A stretch of DNA of 64,000 nucleotides, taken from Paramyrothecium sp. XJ0827. Lineage: Eukaryota; Ascomycota; Sordariomycetes; Hypocreales; Stachybotryaceae. The number at the start of each line of letters is the position of its first letter. The stretch's first letter is position 1. The notes under the pieces are model-generated. The model saw nothing but the letters and a program-made list of their open reading frames with translations, did no database searches and was not told the origin of the DNA. Positions 33,666 to 45,500 of the stretch are shown piece after piece. The stretch is from positions 1,984,001 through 2,048,000 of the forward strand of contig JAJFPB010000004.1 of assembly GCA_020881915.1 (NCBI GenBank). The letters run 5' to 3'. The position numbers and the translations under genes were made by a program.

Positions 33666-34876
33666 ACTTGATTGTGCTTAATAAAACGGCGCGAACAATG
33701 ATAATCAGAGTGATGCAAAAGTGTTCTGAACTGGAGCCACATGGTAATGCCATTGTTCAAGAACAAGAGACTGACAGGTGAAAGGGCGGAGGTGGAGCTA
33801 GAGTTGCTCCCAATATGACCAATGAAGTCATGCCATCATCCCCAATTGTTTTAGCGACCTTACCAACGTAGAATGTCGTGCCCGCATTTCGAATCCTATG
33901 TTAGAGTACTAGGCAATTAGCTAAGTACATTCCAGGTATGTATTTCCCTCTTGGATTTTGGCGACTCTGAAAGCCTGTTCCCCAGGTGCGAGATGCCAAC
34001 TCTCCACACTATACAACCGCTTGAACGGAGGATGGCTCGGTCCAACAAGCGGCTTCTCAAGCTCCTCCAAGCAGCTTTCCCCCAATCAGCGATTAGCGAA
34101 AACCAAGCTGATACCCCACTGGCCCATAGCATTACTTGGTGAATAGGATACATCGTTTGATTGTATGCAAAAGGCTCCCGCTGACGTCTTCTCATATATC
34201 CCGAAGCATAATAGATGGACATGAACTACCGGTCGACTTGCCAATGACTCTTGTGTTGGAGCATGATTTGATCGCTTGAAAAGTATGTTACAAGCAAACC
34301 TCACGAATATAGATCGCAAACACACTTGCTCCGATGTTATTCCTATCTTTCACCTTGTGGAGGACTTACACCAAGACATACTTTTTACACATGTTGCTAA
34401 AAAATATAGAAAATACAAAAAAACATATAGAGATATCGTTCTTGTGTAGAAAAACTAAGAAGAAAGTGCTTCTGTTTAGGATCGTCCTCTTTGCAGCTTC
34501 AGCTTCTCTGTCACCCACTTACAAACCTTGCCTCCGCAACAATGCACTAGTTCCAAGGTCGACATTATCAATGGACCGCGTCTTCTAGAACAGCTGTCAC
34601 TGGCGGCCTATTATCTTCAGTATGTTGCGTTCTTAACCCTATGATTATATCGCAAATCACATGTACCTTCATCTGGGAATAGCAGAAACGAATTCACACT
34701 AGATTGGAAGCAGTTGCCACAGATGCACAAAGTCAATTTCATGAAAGCGAATCTCTTCTTTCATTGATTCCCCAACTTCGTCCGATACGACTTGCCTTCG
34801 TCCCCTTACCCTCGACGATGCTATTTCGATGGGGTGACGGGGTAAGAGGGGACCGGCTTCGGCGGCAGTGATAGGT
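33666..34876. other. AT-richer intergenic region
   Basis: No supported gene. Composition is more AT-rich than the surroundings around 34330-34470. Short frames are AT-driven and lack motifs. Confidence 0.5.
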
Positions 34877-36588
34877 CTACCGCCGATTCCTCCCCCTCGT
34901 CCGCCACTGCTGCTGCTGCCGTTGTTGCAGCATCTCTCGGCTTCTCCGCCTCCATGGCGTATTCTCAAACATGCTGGCCGGTCTCTCCAGCGCAGCCTCC
35001 CCCATATCCCCCGCCACCTCCGATTCCTCCGACTCCTCCAGGTCCATGCTCTCGGACCCGGAGCTTCCACCTGCTCCTTCAGGCTGTTTCTCCGAGGAGC
35101 CTACCGCTCCTGCGGCGCCGGGCTCCGCGGGTTCCTGCGAGGTCTGTTTAGTGTCTGGTAACGCAACGGGGTCAGGGCAGGAGTCCGGCATACACATGGC
35201 GATGTTATTGTTCAGGCCCGTCTTGCTGCGGATCCAGGCGTCAACGGTGCCAGCCACGGCGTCGCTGTTCGTCTCCAGGAACATCAGGTGACCGTTCCCA
35301 TGGATTCCCAGGAGCTCGAGCCTGAGCCAGTCGATCGAAGCACCAGCTTGACGCATGAATTCCACGGTGGCCCAGTCGAACGTGGAGTGAGGGCTTGCCG
35401 GCGCTGTAACAATGGCGTGCGGGACCTTCCGAAGTTGGAAAAACTGCCTGGCGGCGCTGTGTTGGCCCTGCATTGCTGGAAGGTCTTTCTGGATGATGTA
35501 GGATCCCATACCATCAGCTCGCTTGGCAACCTTGATATCCAAAGGCGTTAAGGACTGGCCAAAGCTGAGAGCATACCCGAAGTCCAAGCTGGTCGGAGGA
35601 TCGTAGGACAGAGGAATGTCGGTGAGACCATAGGCTCGCGAGGTAGGATCGTGCTTGATGTTCTCCGTGTATACGCGCACATCTGCTGGCTTGCCCTTGT
35701 CGACGGGTGTGCCGCAGGGTGGTCCGCTCGGCTCAATAGCCACCACGGCGTGGACCAGGTCAGCCTCAACGTCGGTCGCAAGCCAGGCCGCTGTGGCACC
35801 AGCTCCTTGCCCGACGAGGACGGCTCGGCCCGTTGCCTTTAGGAGTGCTCGGAGTGCATTTTGGGCGAGAGCTTGTCTTTCGGTCCGGCGGATAGGCAGA
35901 GAAACGAGTGAGGCGCAATACCGGGCGAAGATGGGATCACCTCGTCTACCGGTCTACATCAATGTTAGTGTTAATCATGTCTTGGAAAGCTAAGGGACTT
36001 CACTTACACCAGGCCATTTGTCATGCATTTTAGCCGCTGCGTAGGCTTGTTCTTTTACGGGACGCTTGCTGGGTGCAGTTAACTCTCTTTCGATAAAGAA
36101 GGCATCCCTCGGGCTTGGTGCAGTCTGGGGCTCTCGTGTGGTAAAGTTGACATTGTTCATGTAATTCGAGCGACCAACAGGAGGAAGATCAACCACATAA
36201 ACGTGATACCCCTGTTTGACGAAGTACGAAGCCCAGCCTGGGTTTCCATCGGGCTTTGTGAGCCAAATCTAATGCGAGGTTAGTGTGGGTGATGGAATGA
36301 TGAGGGGAACAAACGACTCACCTGGCCGGTATGATAGTCTCCGTGAATGAGAATGACGGGGTAAGGCTGAGACTTGACCAACGGTTCGAGGCTCTCGACA
36401 TACATCTGTCCGAGGATGTTCTTGGCGTTCTCGAGGGTGGAACCGAGCTCCCACTCAATATTGACAAAGGAGCAGGTCCGTCTCACAAAGGCCTCCTGGT
36501 TTCCATCCATCGTCGCGATCTGAACACTCGAGCCCAAAGCCCCCAACAGGTTCGGCATGTCAAAGCTGATACTCGTGGGCACTGCCAT
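34877..36588 (-). CDS. Alpha/beta hydrolase-fold protein lacking the nucleophile serine
   Basis: Exons in transcript order are 36588-36322, 36268-36008 and 35953-34877 (534 aa), all phase 0. The fold is supported by the strand/oxyanion segment YPVILIHGDYHTGQ, the joined block IWLTKPDGNPGWASYFVKQGYHVYVVDLPPVGRS, the WPGTGRRGDPIF block formed across intron 2, and a catalytic-type His in HGNGHLMFLE (H398). At the nucleophile elbow the sequence is VLVGQGAGA: residue 226, normally Ser, is Gly. It therefore may not be a classical esterase, or it uses another residue. The last ~90 residues are Ser/Glu-rich and basic, with no similarity seen. The start at 36588 has an A at -3 and a G at +4; an in-frame ATG occurs 64 codons upstream. 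There is no clear signal peptide. Confidence 0.85.
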
Positions 36589-37506
36589 CGTGCTTGGACT
36601 CTTGAGGAGGTTTGAGCGGAACGTTCTGTGCGCGTCGGTAGGATACTTGAGAGCAAATCGGCCAAGAGAACGAAGATGATAGCTGGTGTGTGGACAAGCA
36701 GGAAGCGAGAAGCGTGGCAAAGAACTGAGCAAACGTATTAACGTTCCGTTGCCGAAGGATGTGTTTCCTTCGGGAATCAAAGGGAAGTCAGCTGATGGGT
36801 TTTGTTTTTCTGTGGTAACAAAACCATGCCGATGTAACTATTGTGTTCGTCGAAGCAGATGCCCAATAGAGGGTCAGGGATGTTCAACGACAGCCTCAGC
36901 CACGATGCGAGAAGAGGAATAATTGATCTGGTAAACACAGCAGCAGATTGTATTGTGCAGAGCAAACGTATCGAACGGTTGGAAATGAGAGAAGGGGAAA
37001 AGAACGCCGCGTGATGGAAGTGGGAGAAACTCAATGGATCGAGGCCAGTTGCAAGCCCACGAGCAGTTGGCAGCCAGCTGTCTTGTGGCTCGATGCATTC
37101 GTACCATCGACCTGGCCTGTGCCAGTCCGTCGAAAACAAGGCGACGCCGTTGCCAGGCTCTCCGGTCAATCAAAAACATATTTTGCTCTTTTCTATGGCC
37201 TTGAGATTCTTTCATGTTGTGGGGCTCGCAGCCTCGAGATGTCTTCAGCGATGAACATGTCTGTCGCCATACCCTGTGATTCATAGAACCAAACACGTTT
37301 CTCTTAAGCTATTGAGTGTTTGCTAGTTCTGCTGACAATGAGTTTGTTGAGCAAATTGTTTCCGACATTATGTTCTCGGCCACCAGGGGGAGCAGCTCCC
37401 GCGCCTGCTTTCAGTTATATCTCAGAAGCAAACGTAGATAGACAAACAATACCATCATAGAAAGCCCCATATTTTCTATTGCCCATTCATTTGAACGTGC
37501 TGGCTC
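36589..37506. other. Intergenic region
   Basis: Upstream of the alpha/beta hydrolase gene and downstream of TRAX. Overlapping frames exist on both strands without motifs; no gene is supported. Confidence 0.45.
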
Positions 37507-38406
37507 TCAGCCCTCACCAGGCTCGGGCGCGTCGTCCTTCATCTCCGGCAGCCACCCCTTAGGCCGCTCGCTGCCCCTCACGATCAGGCCGTACCCGAGC
37601 TTCTCGACCTTCCTCACGCTCTGCCGCATGACGTCCATCTTGCCCCTGAAGTCCTTGGTCGGTACCTGCGGCAGCGTCTCGAACGCGCAGCCCAGCTCCT
37701 GCATGTCGCCCAGGATCGTGCGGCCGCCGTCGCCGACGAGCGCGCCCGTCTGCGCGGTCGTGACGGTCGCGAAGCGCATCATCTCCCCGAAGAGGTCGAA
37801 GATGCCGTACATGTAGTCGTGCGGCGTCAGCGGGATGCCCACGGGCACGGCGGCCTGCGTCTCCGCCGGGGTGATGAGTTGTTGGTGGCGGAGGTAGTGC
37901 GAGAAGCTGAGGGCCTCTACGAGCTCCTCCAGGCACCGCAGGGGAGACGTGTAGCGGTAGCGGTTGATGGACTGTAGGTCAGGCTCTATGCCTGCCAGAA
38001 GCTTTGATATCTCGTCCAGCCTTTCCTTAATGTCCTTTTGCGTATGTTGGGGGAAGTCCTTGTTAGGCTGCCTTATTCTATGACGATGTATGAGTTGCAG
38101 ATCAAATGAAATTGTGAAAGCAGTAACTGATTGCAAATTGACATGTCACGCACCTTTGTAGGGCAAATATTCTGTGATTGCTCAATTAGAGACCGGATTC
38201 TGAACCGCGCACCGATGAGATTCTCACATTTTCTTGCTCTGCGCCGTCACGTCCCTGGACGCCTTGACAATCCTTTCGCGCCGGTCGTGGTGCTCGTCCA
38301 GCTCATCCCTGAAGCCTTCGAACATGCCATGGAAGCGGGACTGCGGCTGATCCTGGACTTCCTTGGTCCTGCGGTTGCCGTTCCAGTCTCGTTTGACGCC
38401 CGCCAT
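37507..38406 (-). CDS. Translin-family protein (TRAX, translin-associated factor X)
   Basis: Helical nucleic-acid-binding protein. With translin it forms the C3PO-type ribonuclease complex that processes small RNA and tRNA fragments (family knowledge). Exons in transcript order are 38406-38228, 38171-38154 and 38077-37507 (255 aa). The middle exon is only 18 nt but restores the conserved stretch SKKIIFALQRIRQPNKDFP, which is lost if it is skipped. The N-terminal FEGFRDELDEHHDRRERIVKASRDVT is characteristic. Later GIPLTPHDYMYGIFDLFGEMMRFAT and the C-terminal helix (MRQSVRKVEKLGYGLIVRG) fit the family. The start at 38406 follows the usual short MAGVKR N-terminus. It is divergently arranged with the GPI mannosyltransferase gene, 468 nt apart. 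Confidence 0.9.
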
Positions 38407-38874
38407 AATGCGATGCGATGCGTGCTGCTGCGGCCGTCGAAATAATGATGCTTCACCCAAGTTGAGCCAATGACAGACGGATTGTGGATTGAGCGTCTGC
38501 GTGGTGGGTGCTACAGGGACGCCAGGGCGTCGGGGGTAAGGTAGCGAGAGCGCTTCCCTTTAGGCCACACTGTGCTGTAGTCGGGTCCAATTACAGGTAA
38601 TGTGTCACCTCTTCACCTACACCAACACCAAAAACAGCTGGCCTCAGAAAGATTGCCCGACGAGCAGGCGTCTGTTGATATTGTCTCCTTTGCGTTGAAT
38701 CCAATTCGATTGCCAAATCTTTAGTTTCAGGGCTTTTGTTTGCATTCTTCTTGTCACAGCCGTTCCGACGCTTGTTCACACGCCACGTCCCGTTAAAATC
38801 AGCATCATGAAATGTGTATCGTAGGATAACATCAGTCATTAATCTCACACACACGACCTGTCCACAACAGCAAA
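38407..38874. promoter_or_regulatory. Bidirectional promoter region between TRAX and GPI14
   Basis: This 468-nt stretch separates the divergent start codons. It must contain both promoters. No individual element was identified with confidence. Confidence 0.4.
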
Positions 38875-40232
38875 ATGGCAACATCGCTCGCAACCCTCCT
38901 CCGGCCAGGGCCTCTTTTCACCATCGCAACGCTTCTCCGCCTCGTGCTGCTGGTGTACGGCATCTGGCAAGATGCCCACTCAGCCCTCAAGTACACCGAC
39001 ATCGACTATCTGGTCTTCACCGACGCCGCGCGCTTCGTCTCCCGCGGTCAGTCGCCCTACGCCCGCGAAACGTACCGCTACACGCCCCTCCTGGCGTGGT
39101 TCCTGGTCCCGACGACCCGTTTCTTCTCCTTCGGCAAGGTCCTCTTCGCGCTCGCCGACCTGGCCGCCGGATGGATCATCGTCGGCATGCTTCGCCGGCG
39201 CGGCATGAGCGCGGAGGCGGCCGGTGGCTTCGCCGCCATTTGGTTGTGGAACCCCATGGTTGCGACCATCAGCACGCGCGGGAGCTCTGAAGGCCTCCTG
39301 GGGGTCTTGACCATGGCCCTATTGTGGGCCGCGGAGACCAGAAGAGTCACCGTGGCTGCGGTGGTACTCGGCCTAGGTGTGCATTTCAAGATTTACCCGT
39401 TCATATACGCACCAGCTATCATCTGGTGGATGGATGAGGAGCATATGACGGGCACCAAGCCCAGTCAAAAAGGCCAGTTGCCACTGTTTCAGATCTTACT
39501 GCGGTTCTGCTCTCCTAGTAGAATCAGCCTTGCTGTCATCAGTCTTGCTACGTTCATGGGCCTCAATCTCCTCATGTATTCTGTGTAAGTCTGCACTTGA
39601 TGCACTTGCCTGCGTAAGCTAACAATCACCCAAGCTATGGATCCGAGTTCCTTGTGCATACGTTCACCCATCATGTCACTAGGCTCGATCACCGCCATAA
39701 TTTCTCCCCTTACCACATCCTCCTGTATCTTGCTTCGGCCGACTCATCCGCATCCCCCCTTCATGCCGAGTCTCTTGCTTTTCTCCCTCAGCTCCTTCTA
39801 TCCTGCGTTTTGATCCCGCTTGTGCTCGCAAAGAGGGATCTTGCCACGACCATGATGGCCCAGACATTCGCCTTTGTCACATTCAACAAAGTCTGCACTT
39901 CACAGGTTAGTGACTCGCGGTAGCCATGGCCATCGGGCTCCTTGCTAACGCTGACCCAGTATTTCTTGTGGTACATGGTCTTTTTGCCCCTTTACTTACC
40001 AAGATCGTCCTTATTGCGGTCGCGCTCGCTCGGTTTTACTGCGCTGGCACTGTGGGTGCTGGGCCAAGCTGCATGGCTACAAGAAGGATACCAGCTAGAG
40101 TTTTTGGCAAAGAGCGCATTCTTCCCGAACATGTGGCTAGCCTCTCTAGGTTTCTTTCTGATTAATTGTTGGATTCTCGGCATCATCATCAAGGATGGTG
40201 CCAAAATCACAACCAAGTCACACATTGAGTAA
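38875..40232 (+). CDS. GPI14: GPI mannosyltransferase I catalytic subunit (PIG-M/Gpi14)
   Basis: ER membrane enzyme that adds the first alpha-1,4-mannose from dolichol-phosphate-mannose to GlcN-PI during GPI-anchor synthesis. Exons are 38875-39584, 39635-39905 and 39960-40232 (417 aa), with phases 2 and 0 kept. The lumenal DxD motif (D42-I-D44, in KYTDIDYLVFTDAARF) sits after the first helix, as in GT50 enzymes. Conserved blocks include SPYARETYRYTPLLAW, WNPMVATISTRGSSEG, HFKIYPFIYAPAI, HHVTRLDHRHNFSPYHILLYL and FNKVCTSQYFLWYMVFLPL, the last formed across intron 2. Multiple hydrophobic helices span the length. Size matches the family. Confidence 0.95.
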
Positions 40233-40709
40233 GGAGGGCCGGAAGATTGTAAGATACTGCTGAGAAGTCCATTAAGTAGAGAGGCCCCAGGGACAACTGC
40301 ATATTACAGGACTGCATCGTACACTAGAGCACTGCAGTAAGACCCAAACAACGTAAATAATCGAGGGTATCTATCCTTCACTCCAACTCTCATAGCTCAT
40401 GGCAAAGCCCACTAACAAATCTGTCCGATTGTGAAGCAAATCCTCACAAGATCATGCCCAGCACTCCAAATTGTATAATTATGCCTCCTGAACTCCTGTT
40501 GATGACTTCCAGTTCCCGATAAAGACTAAAAGCAAGACTTGTGGCTTCGTCACTCATTACCAAGTCATTCTCCTTCGCCCTAGTCGGCGTATTGTCAGAG
40601 TATTCCCTTCACCGAGCACACACGCCGGTGTAGTGTCGATAACAGGGGTGTTGATTTCCAGCCCACATGCGCGAGGCTGTATTTAGAACATGCCTGCTCT
40701 CTCGTAGAA
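40233..40709. other. Convergent 3' intergenic region
   Basis: Between the stops of GPI14 (+) and the F-box-like gene (-). No gene is seen. Confidence 0.5.
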
Positions 40710-42573
40710 TTACTGGATTGTTATTCGCGCCGCCAGCGATCGATAGTTGGACAATTTGAGCGACGTGATACGAGACCTTGGGAATTCCGGTGTAATCACC
40801 ATCCTTCCCTCCTTGTTGTATACGACATCTCCAAACGTTTCACTCAGCTCGACAAAGGACGCCTCTGGGCGTACGCGGGCGAGCTCTCGAAGAATGCTGT
40901 CACTCCAGACACCCGAGCATTTCCCATTGCGTAGTAGAAAATACGGGTTCAGTGGCGGTAACACAGAATCTGAAATTCACGTTAGTCAAGATGGATATCT
41001 CAGAGTTGATAAGGTGGGTAGATATACCTAGATCCATGAAACGGATTCTCAAGTAGTCCAACTGTTTGAATCTTTCCAAGGACCGTATCCCAGAAATTAC
41101 CAGCTTTTCGAAGGCGTCAATGAAGCTCATGTCTTGAATGCCAGAACCCGAATCGTGGATATTCGACAGGTGCCTACAGCAATTCTTTACTGTAAGGTCG
41201 ATTGATTTGAGCCTGGTGGTCCGTGGATTTGTCGAGCGGAATGCCATTTCAAAGAATTGATGGCAAACTCGTCCTGTGTATGCAAAATGCTCCAGAGCTG
41301 GCAATGCAGTAGCCATCCTGGTGCAAATGTGCGTTTTCTGGATAACCTTATAGTAGAACGCTGGCATGACGCCTTCCCATCTATAATCGCTTTCAAGGCA
41401 AAGGTTTAGACTCGTTATGTTATTGGGTAGATATGGCAGGAATTCGCCCATGGTGATATAGCTCTTAGATTTGGGTTTGCTGTACGAACCCTGCCATTCT
41501 GTCAGGTTGGGTAAAGCCTTCAGAACAGTGGCGAAATCACGGTCATCTCTCATGAGATTCCATTGACCCTTCGTCACCAAAGTCTGTACCGAATCAACTA
41601 CTGGTAAAGGCGTTTCGATAGTTGGGTCTGGATCCTGGTCGTAGAAATGGGCTACCTTTGGTGCCTTGCGCCGCTCACCACCTTCCAGAGTTAACACTCT
41701 CGTCTGGGGTAAAGTCTGTGCTACGAAACGGAAAACCTCCTCGAGGGTGCAATTGTTTCGAGGTAGGGTATACAGCGTGCTCGTTAGACCATCTGATGTA
41801 ACTGTAGGCAGGACCAAAGCAGTGCCCGATATGGAAGGATTATGCGTAGGCTGGAAAACCGGGAACCAAATCTCGATATGTTTGACATATGATTGTAGGT
41901 GTTCATGCCGCGCGAAGTGGAGCACGGCATCGTCGAGGAAGTCGACTGCAGCTTTCAGCTTGACATGGCGGTAGAGGCGTTGTTGTATGAGGGATCTCCA
42001 GGTTTGGCTGACCAGTGATAATTCTGTCAATTCCCGTCTTCTCGAATGCCTCAGCGCTGTACCCCAGCTCCGCGTGACGCAGGAAACTCTCATCGAGGAG
42101 CCCGAGGTAGCGGATACCCTATAACCAAAGAGATGGTCTAATACGGCCTCGTGTACTTCGATGGGCAATTCTTTAAAATCGGTAGCTGGCCGGAAGTCGG
42201 TGGCGGAATCGTCCGATACTTGGGCGGAGGCTGCATCGTAGATTTCGGAGTCGGAGTCGTAGTCGGGCAAGCCCATACAGCATACATGAGGCCTGTGGTT
42301 CTCTGAATGCGGGAAAGGAGTGCTGCTCGGCCGCGCTGGAGGGACGAAGGATTCGGTCTTGTCCTGAGCCAGCGGCGGGCTTGAAGGGCCCGGTGAAACG
42401 GGATTGGATGTGGTGTTCAGAAAGGAAGCAACCATGGAGGAAGCCATAAGAGTGGTGAAGTCGTCGTCGGCATTGTTTGCAAGATCTAGGCGACTTCCAT
42501 GAGATGGGCTATCACACATCGAAAGGGGTTGCGGCCCGTGTTCCTCGTCTACAACGTCGACGAGGGAGCCCAT
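40710..42573 (-). CDS. F-box-like domain protein
   Basis: Likely substrate-recognition-type protein of unknown target. Exons in transcript order are 42573-41028 and 40969-40710 (601 aa), with a 58-nt intron in phase 1 joining RFMDLD to SVLPPLNPYFLLRNG. A disordered acidic/Pro-rich N-terminus (~130 aa) precedes the F-box-like helix region (FKELPIEVHEAVLDHLFGYRV...ELTELSLVSQTWRSLIQQRLYRHV). The rest has leucine-rich, LRR-like spacing (LPNLTEW, LPYLPNNITSLNLCLES, LPALEHFAYTGRVCHQFF). The start at 42573 (A at -3, G at +4) is preferred over the in-frame ATG at 42651. SCF membership is an inference from the domain. Confidence 0.78.
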
Positions 42574-45500
42574 CGTTGGCGACGGACTAGAATGGAAACG
42601 GTTGTGATGCCAAGACCAGCAGGAAGGAGGGCATCTCAGGAGGAGACGCAAGGACAGATCGAGGTCGGTAAGAAGGTAGCGTCAAGGGAGGCAGAGGATC
42701 GGTCGAAGGGGGTGCGAGGTCGGCGAGCAGCGGCCAGAGAATCTTGGTAGGAGAACGAACGATGGCTATGCTTCCAAAGCCATGCGGCCAGATGATTGCG
42801 ACGACAAAGAGATTCCGTAGATACAATACGATGCTACTCGAGAGATGCTGCACTGGGCGCGGGCAGCCTAAGTCAAGATTGCAGAAGGAGGGGGGAGAAG
42901 TTGGGCGGCTGTGCGGCTTGTGTCTGGTGTTAATGGTGTGGTCAGTCCAGGCCGGCCTGGCAGATTAGCGGTCCCTCCGAGGTACAATCTCTGGCGGGAC
43001 GGGTGGGAAGATACATGAGACAACCCGGCCGGGCAGTGGAACGCAGCGCAAAAAAATCAATGCACATGCAACGTGCATTTGCATCTGCAGTTTGCACTTT
43101 ACGCGCTGCCGCCTGCTAGTGCCCGGTTTCCGACACGCCGAACAGGCCTGGTCGCGTGCCGATGCACACGACTTGTCCTTGATGGAGCGGCATGATCTGC
43201 AACTGGGCCATCGATGCGGAGGACCGGGTCGTTGTGTGTACAATAGATGGGGCACTTGGACTAGATTTTTGTGCCAAGAACGAAGCGATCAATGACTGCC
43301 TACAAGTAATGTAATTACTGGAGAAGACAGTCAGAGCCTCTCCTCTCATGGTGGGCTGGCCGACTGCCGGATCACATTCACGATATCCTGGGCCGCCCAT
43401 GGGCAGCCCAACGTTACAACCGCCATATGTTGCTCTCATAGCATGGGAAGTGTCCAAATTGTATTGCACCCTTTTCGCATGGTTGCGCAACCACCAGATA
43501 CTCGCCATCTTGCAAATGCAGGATCAGATCACGAAGAAAAAGAACGCCGACGCATGAGTATCCGTGGGTCCGGCGTCGACCGCTCAGGACCAAATATAGA
43601 CCGAGCCACATGGATATTGCTGGGTTCACGTCAAGGATTCGCTTTGCTTACGTGAAGCCGAACATCTGAAGAAGTTTACCTAGCCTTCAGGATCTACCTA
43701 AGGTACATAGTAAGTAGTCATGCAACCCAAATCCAGAAATAACTTCTTTCTGGGTTGGATTTGCAGGCGGCTCACTCAACCTTCGTTTTCTTAACAAGAT
43801 TGGGGATCTGCTTTGGAGGCTTGCTGCCACCCACTATTTGCGATCCACTGGATCTTCGCATGCATGAAGGGTCCATGATTGGAGCGCAACTGCGGGGGGG
43901 CCGATTCCTCTGGCGTGCCGTCGCGCCATATCAATGGCCAAGGTCAACCACTGAATTCGTGGGCCTGATCAACCATCATGAGGCGTTTCTGAGTCCTGGA
44001 AGAATTCAGAAATATGCATACACACGTGCATAACCCTTCGATGAGGGTACGCGATAGGCATATTTTTGGATTCACCATGGGCAGTGCCGCAATAAGAAAA
44101 CCCACCAAAGCTAAACAATAGCTACTCTGAGTATTAATCTTAAAAGAACTGTGTTGGTAAGGGCAGCGTTTCACCCGGCTGTGTGCTAAGGGATAACGCG
44201 TGGTCGAGTTTATTGTAAAGCTTCAAAATGGAGACAGGGTGAAGTACGTAAAAGACTGTGGGTAATTCTACCTCCCCTGCAGGCACCGAATCTCGTCTGT
44301 ACCGGAAGCAAAGTGATTGCTGTTTGGAGGACGTAAACCCGAGGATTGACGAAGAACTCCCGTGACGCGTCGCCAAGGATCGGGTACCGCTGAAGTGAAG
44401 AAAGGGTCTTCGTCGTCATCTTCGGCAACATCGAGAAAACATTCAACGGTCGATTGTCGGGCACAAAAATGTAAGTGTGGCATTTATCGGGTGAGCATTG
44501 AAAGTCAGGACCCGCTGGTCTTCCCCAATCCATTGCTCATTTTTGTAAGTTGCTGTAAGTTCATTGGAACTCATATTCTAGGGAAGGGGGTCCTCACCGC
44601 GCTCCCCTGGATTCTGTGACGGCGTCCGATTGTGCAGACAGAGTCATTCGACGACTACCGGCCAGGCACTCATGCCACGTTTATCTGCTTGGTAAACAGA
44701 TATCTCGAATCAGGCTGCGATACGAGTAGCTTGGTAAACCAGTCGCCGTCTTTCACATCAAGACCTCAGTCGGGTCATCCGTTAGAAATCGCTACCTGTA
44801 CTGAGGTAGGTGAAGATTGCTAGGACTATATCTCGAGCGACTCATCATGGACATCTTTTCGGCAGCCAGCCTCTTAAGTCCATAGAGGTGATTTGGCACA
44901 TTTGCCTAACATTAAGAATTGGAACGAGCTAAGTGCCTGAAGTATTGAAGCAATCGTAAAAATGAGTCCAAGGACGGGCAGCCGCGGGAGACCTTGAATA
45001 GCATCTGACTGTCCTTTGCCGAGTATCAGGGGGGGTCCGTTCATGCGATGAATAGTTGCCATAATTCATCAGCTGCTTCCTCACTGTGGGACTTGAAAAG
45101 CTTGTTCTGAATGGAGATTTACTTGTGCCCACAACACTGGATCTCGTAGTTGTTGGGCGGATATTGGACGATTCGAAACCGGAGTCAAAAGGGGCGGATT
45201 ACCATGATACATGTATATTCGAACAGACAGAGTTGAAACAACTCGACCGGCTGCCGGTTGGTCATCCTGCCTAGCCATTTTTTCTGATACTTTCAACGTG
45301 ATCGCTGGGTTATGTTCCAAACATAACGTGTGACGATCAATATCAGCAGAACCAAGATGCGTAAGGTAGGAAACTTAACATCTCGTAGTACGGGTAGAGC
45401 GTAATACGGGCGTCCAACTTCTGGCGCATGCAACTACGTGAATCTAGAGACGGGAATGCACAGGGAGCTGCGCGGTAAACAAGCTATGGCCAATAACATC

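Noticed and set aside
42965..43255. Minus-strand frame with ACSACRKPGTSRRQRVKC, reminiscent of a Zn2Cys6 cluster
   Set aside because: Spacing C-x2-C-x12-C does not fit C-x2-C-x6-C, no further cysteines in the right places follow, and no splice sites fix the spacing.
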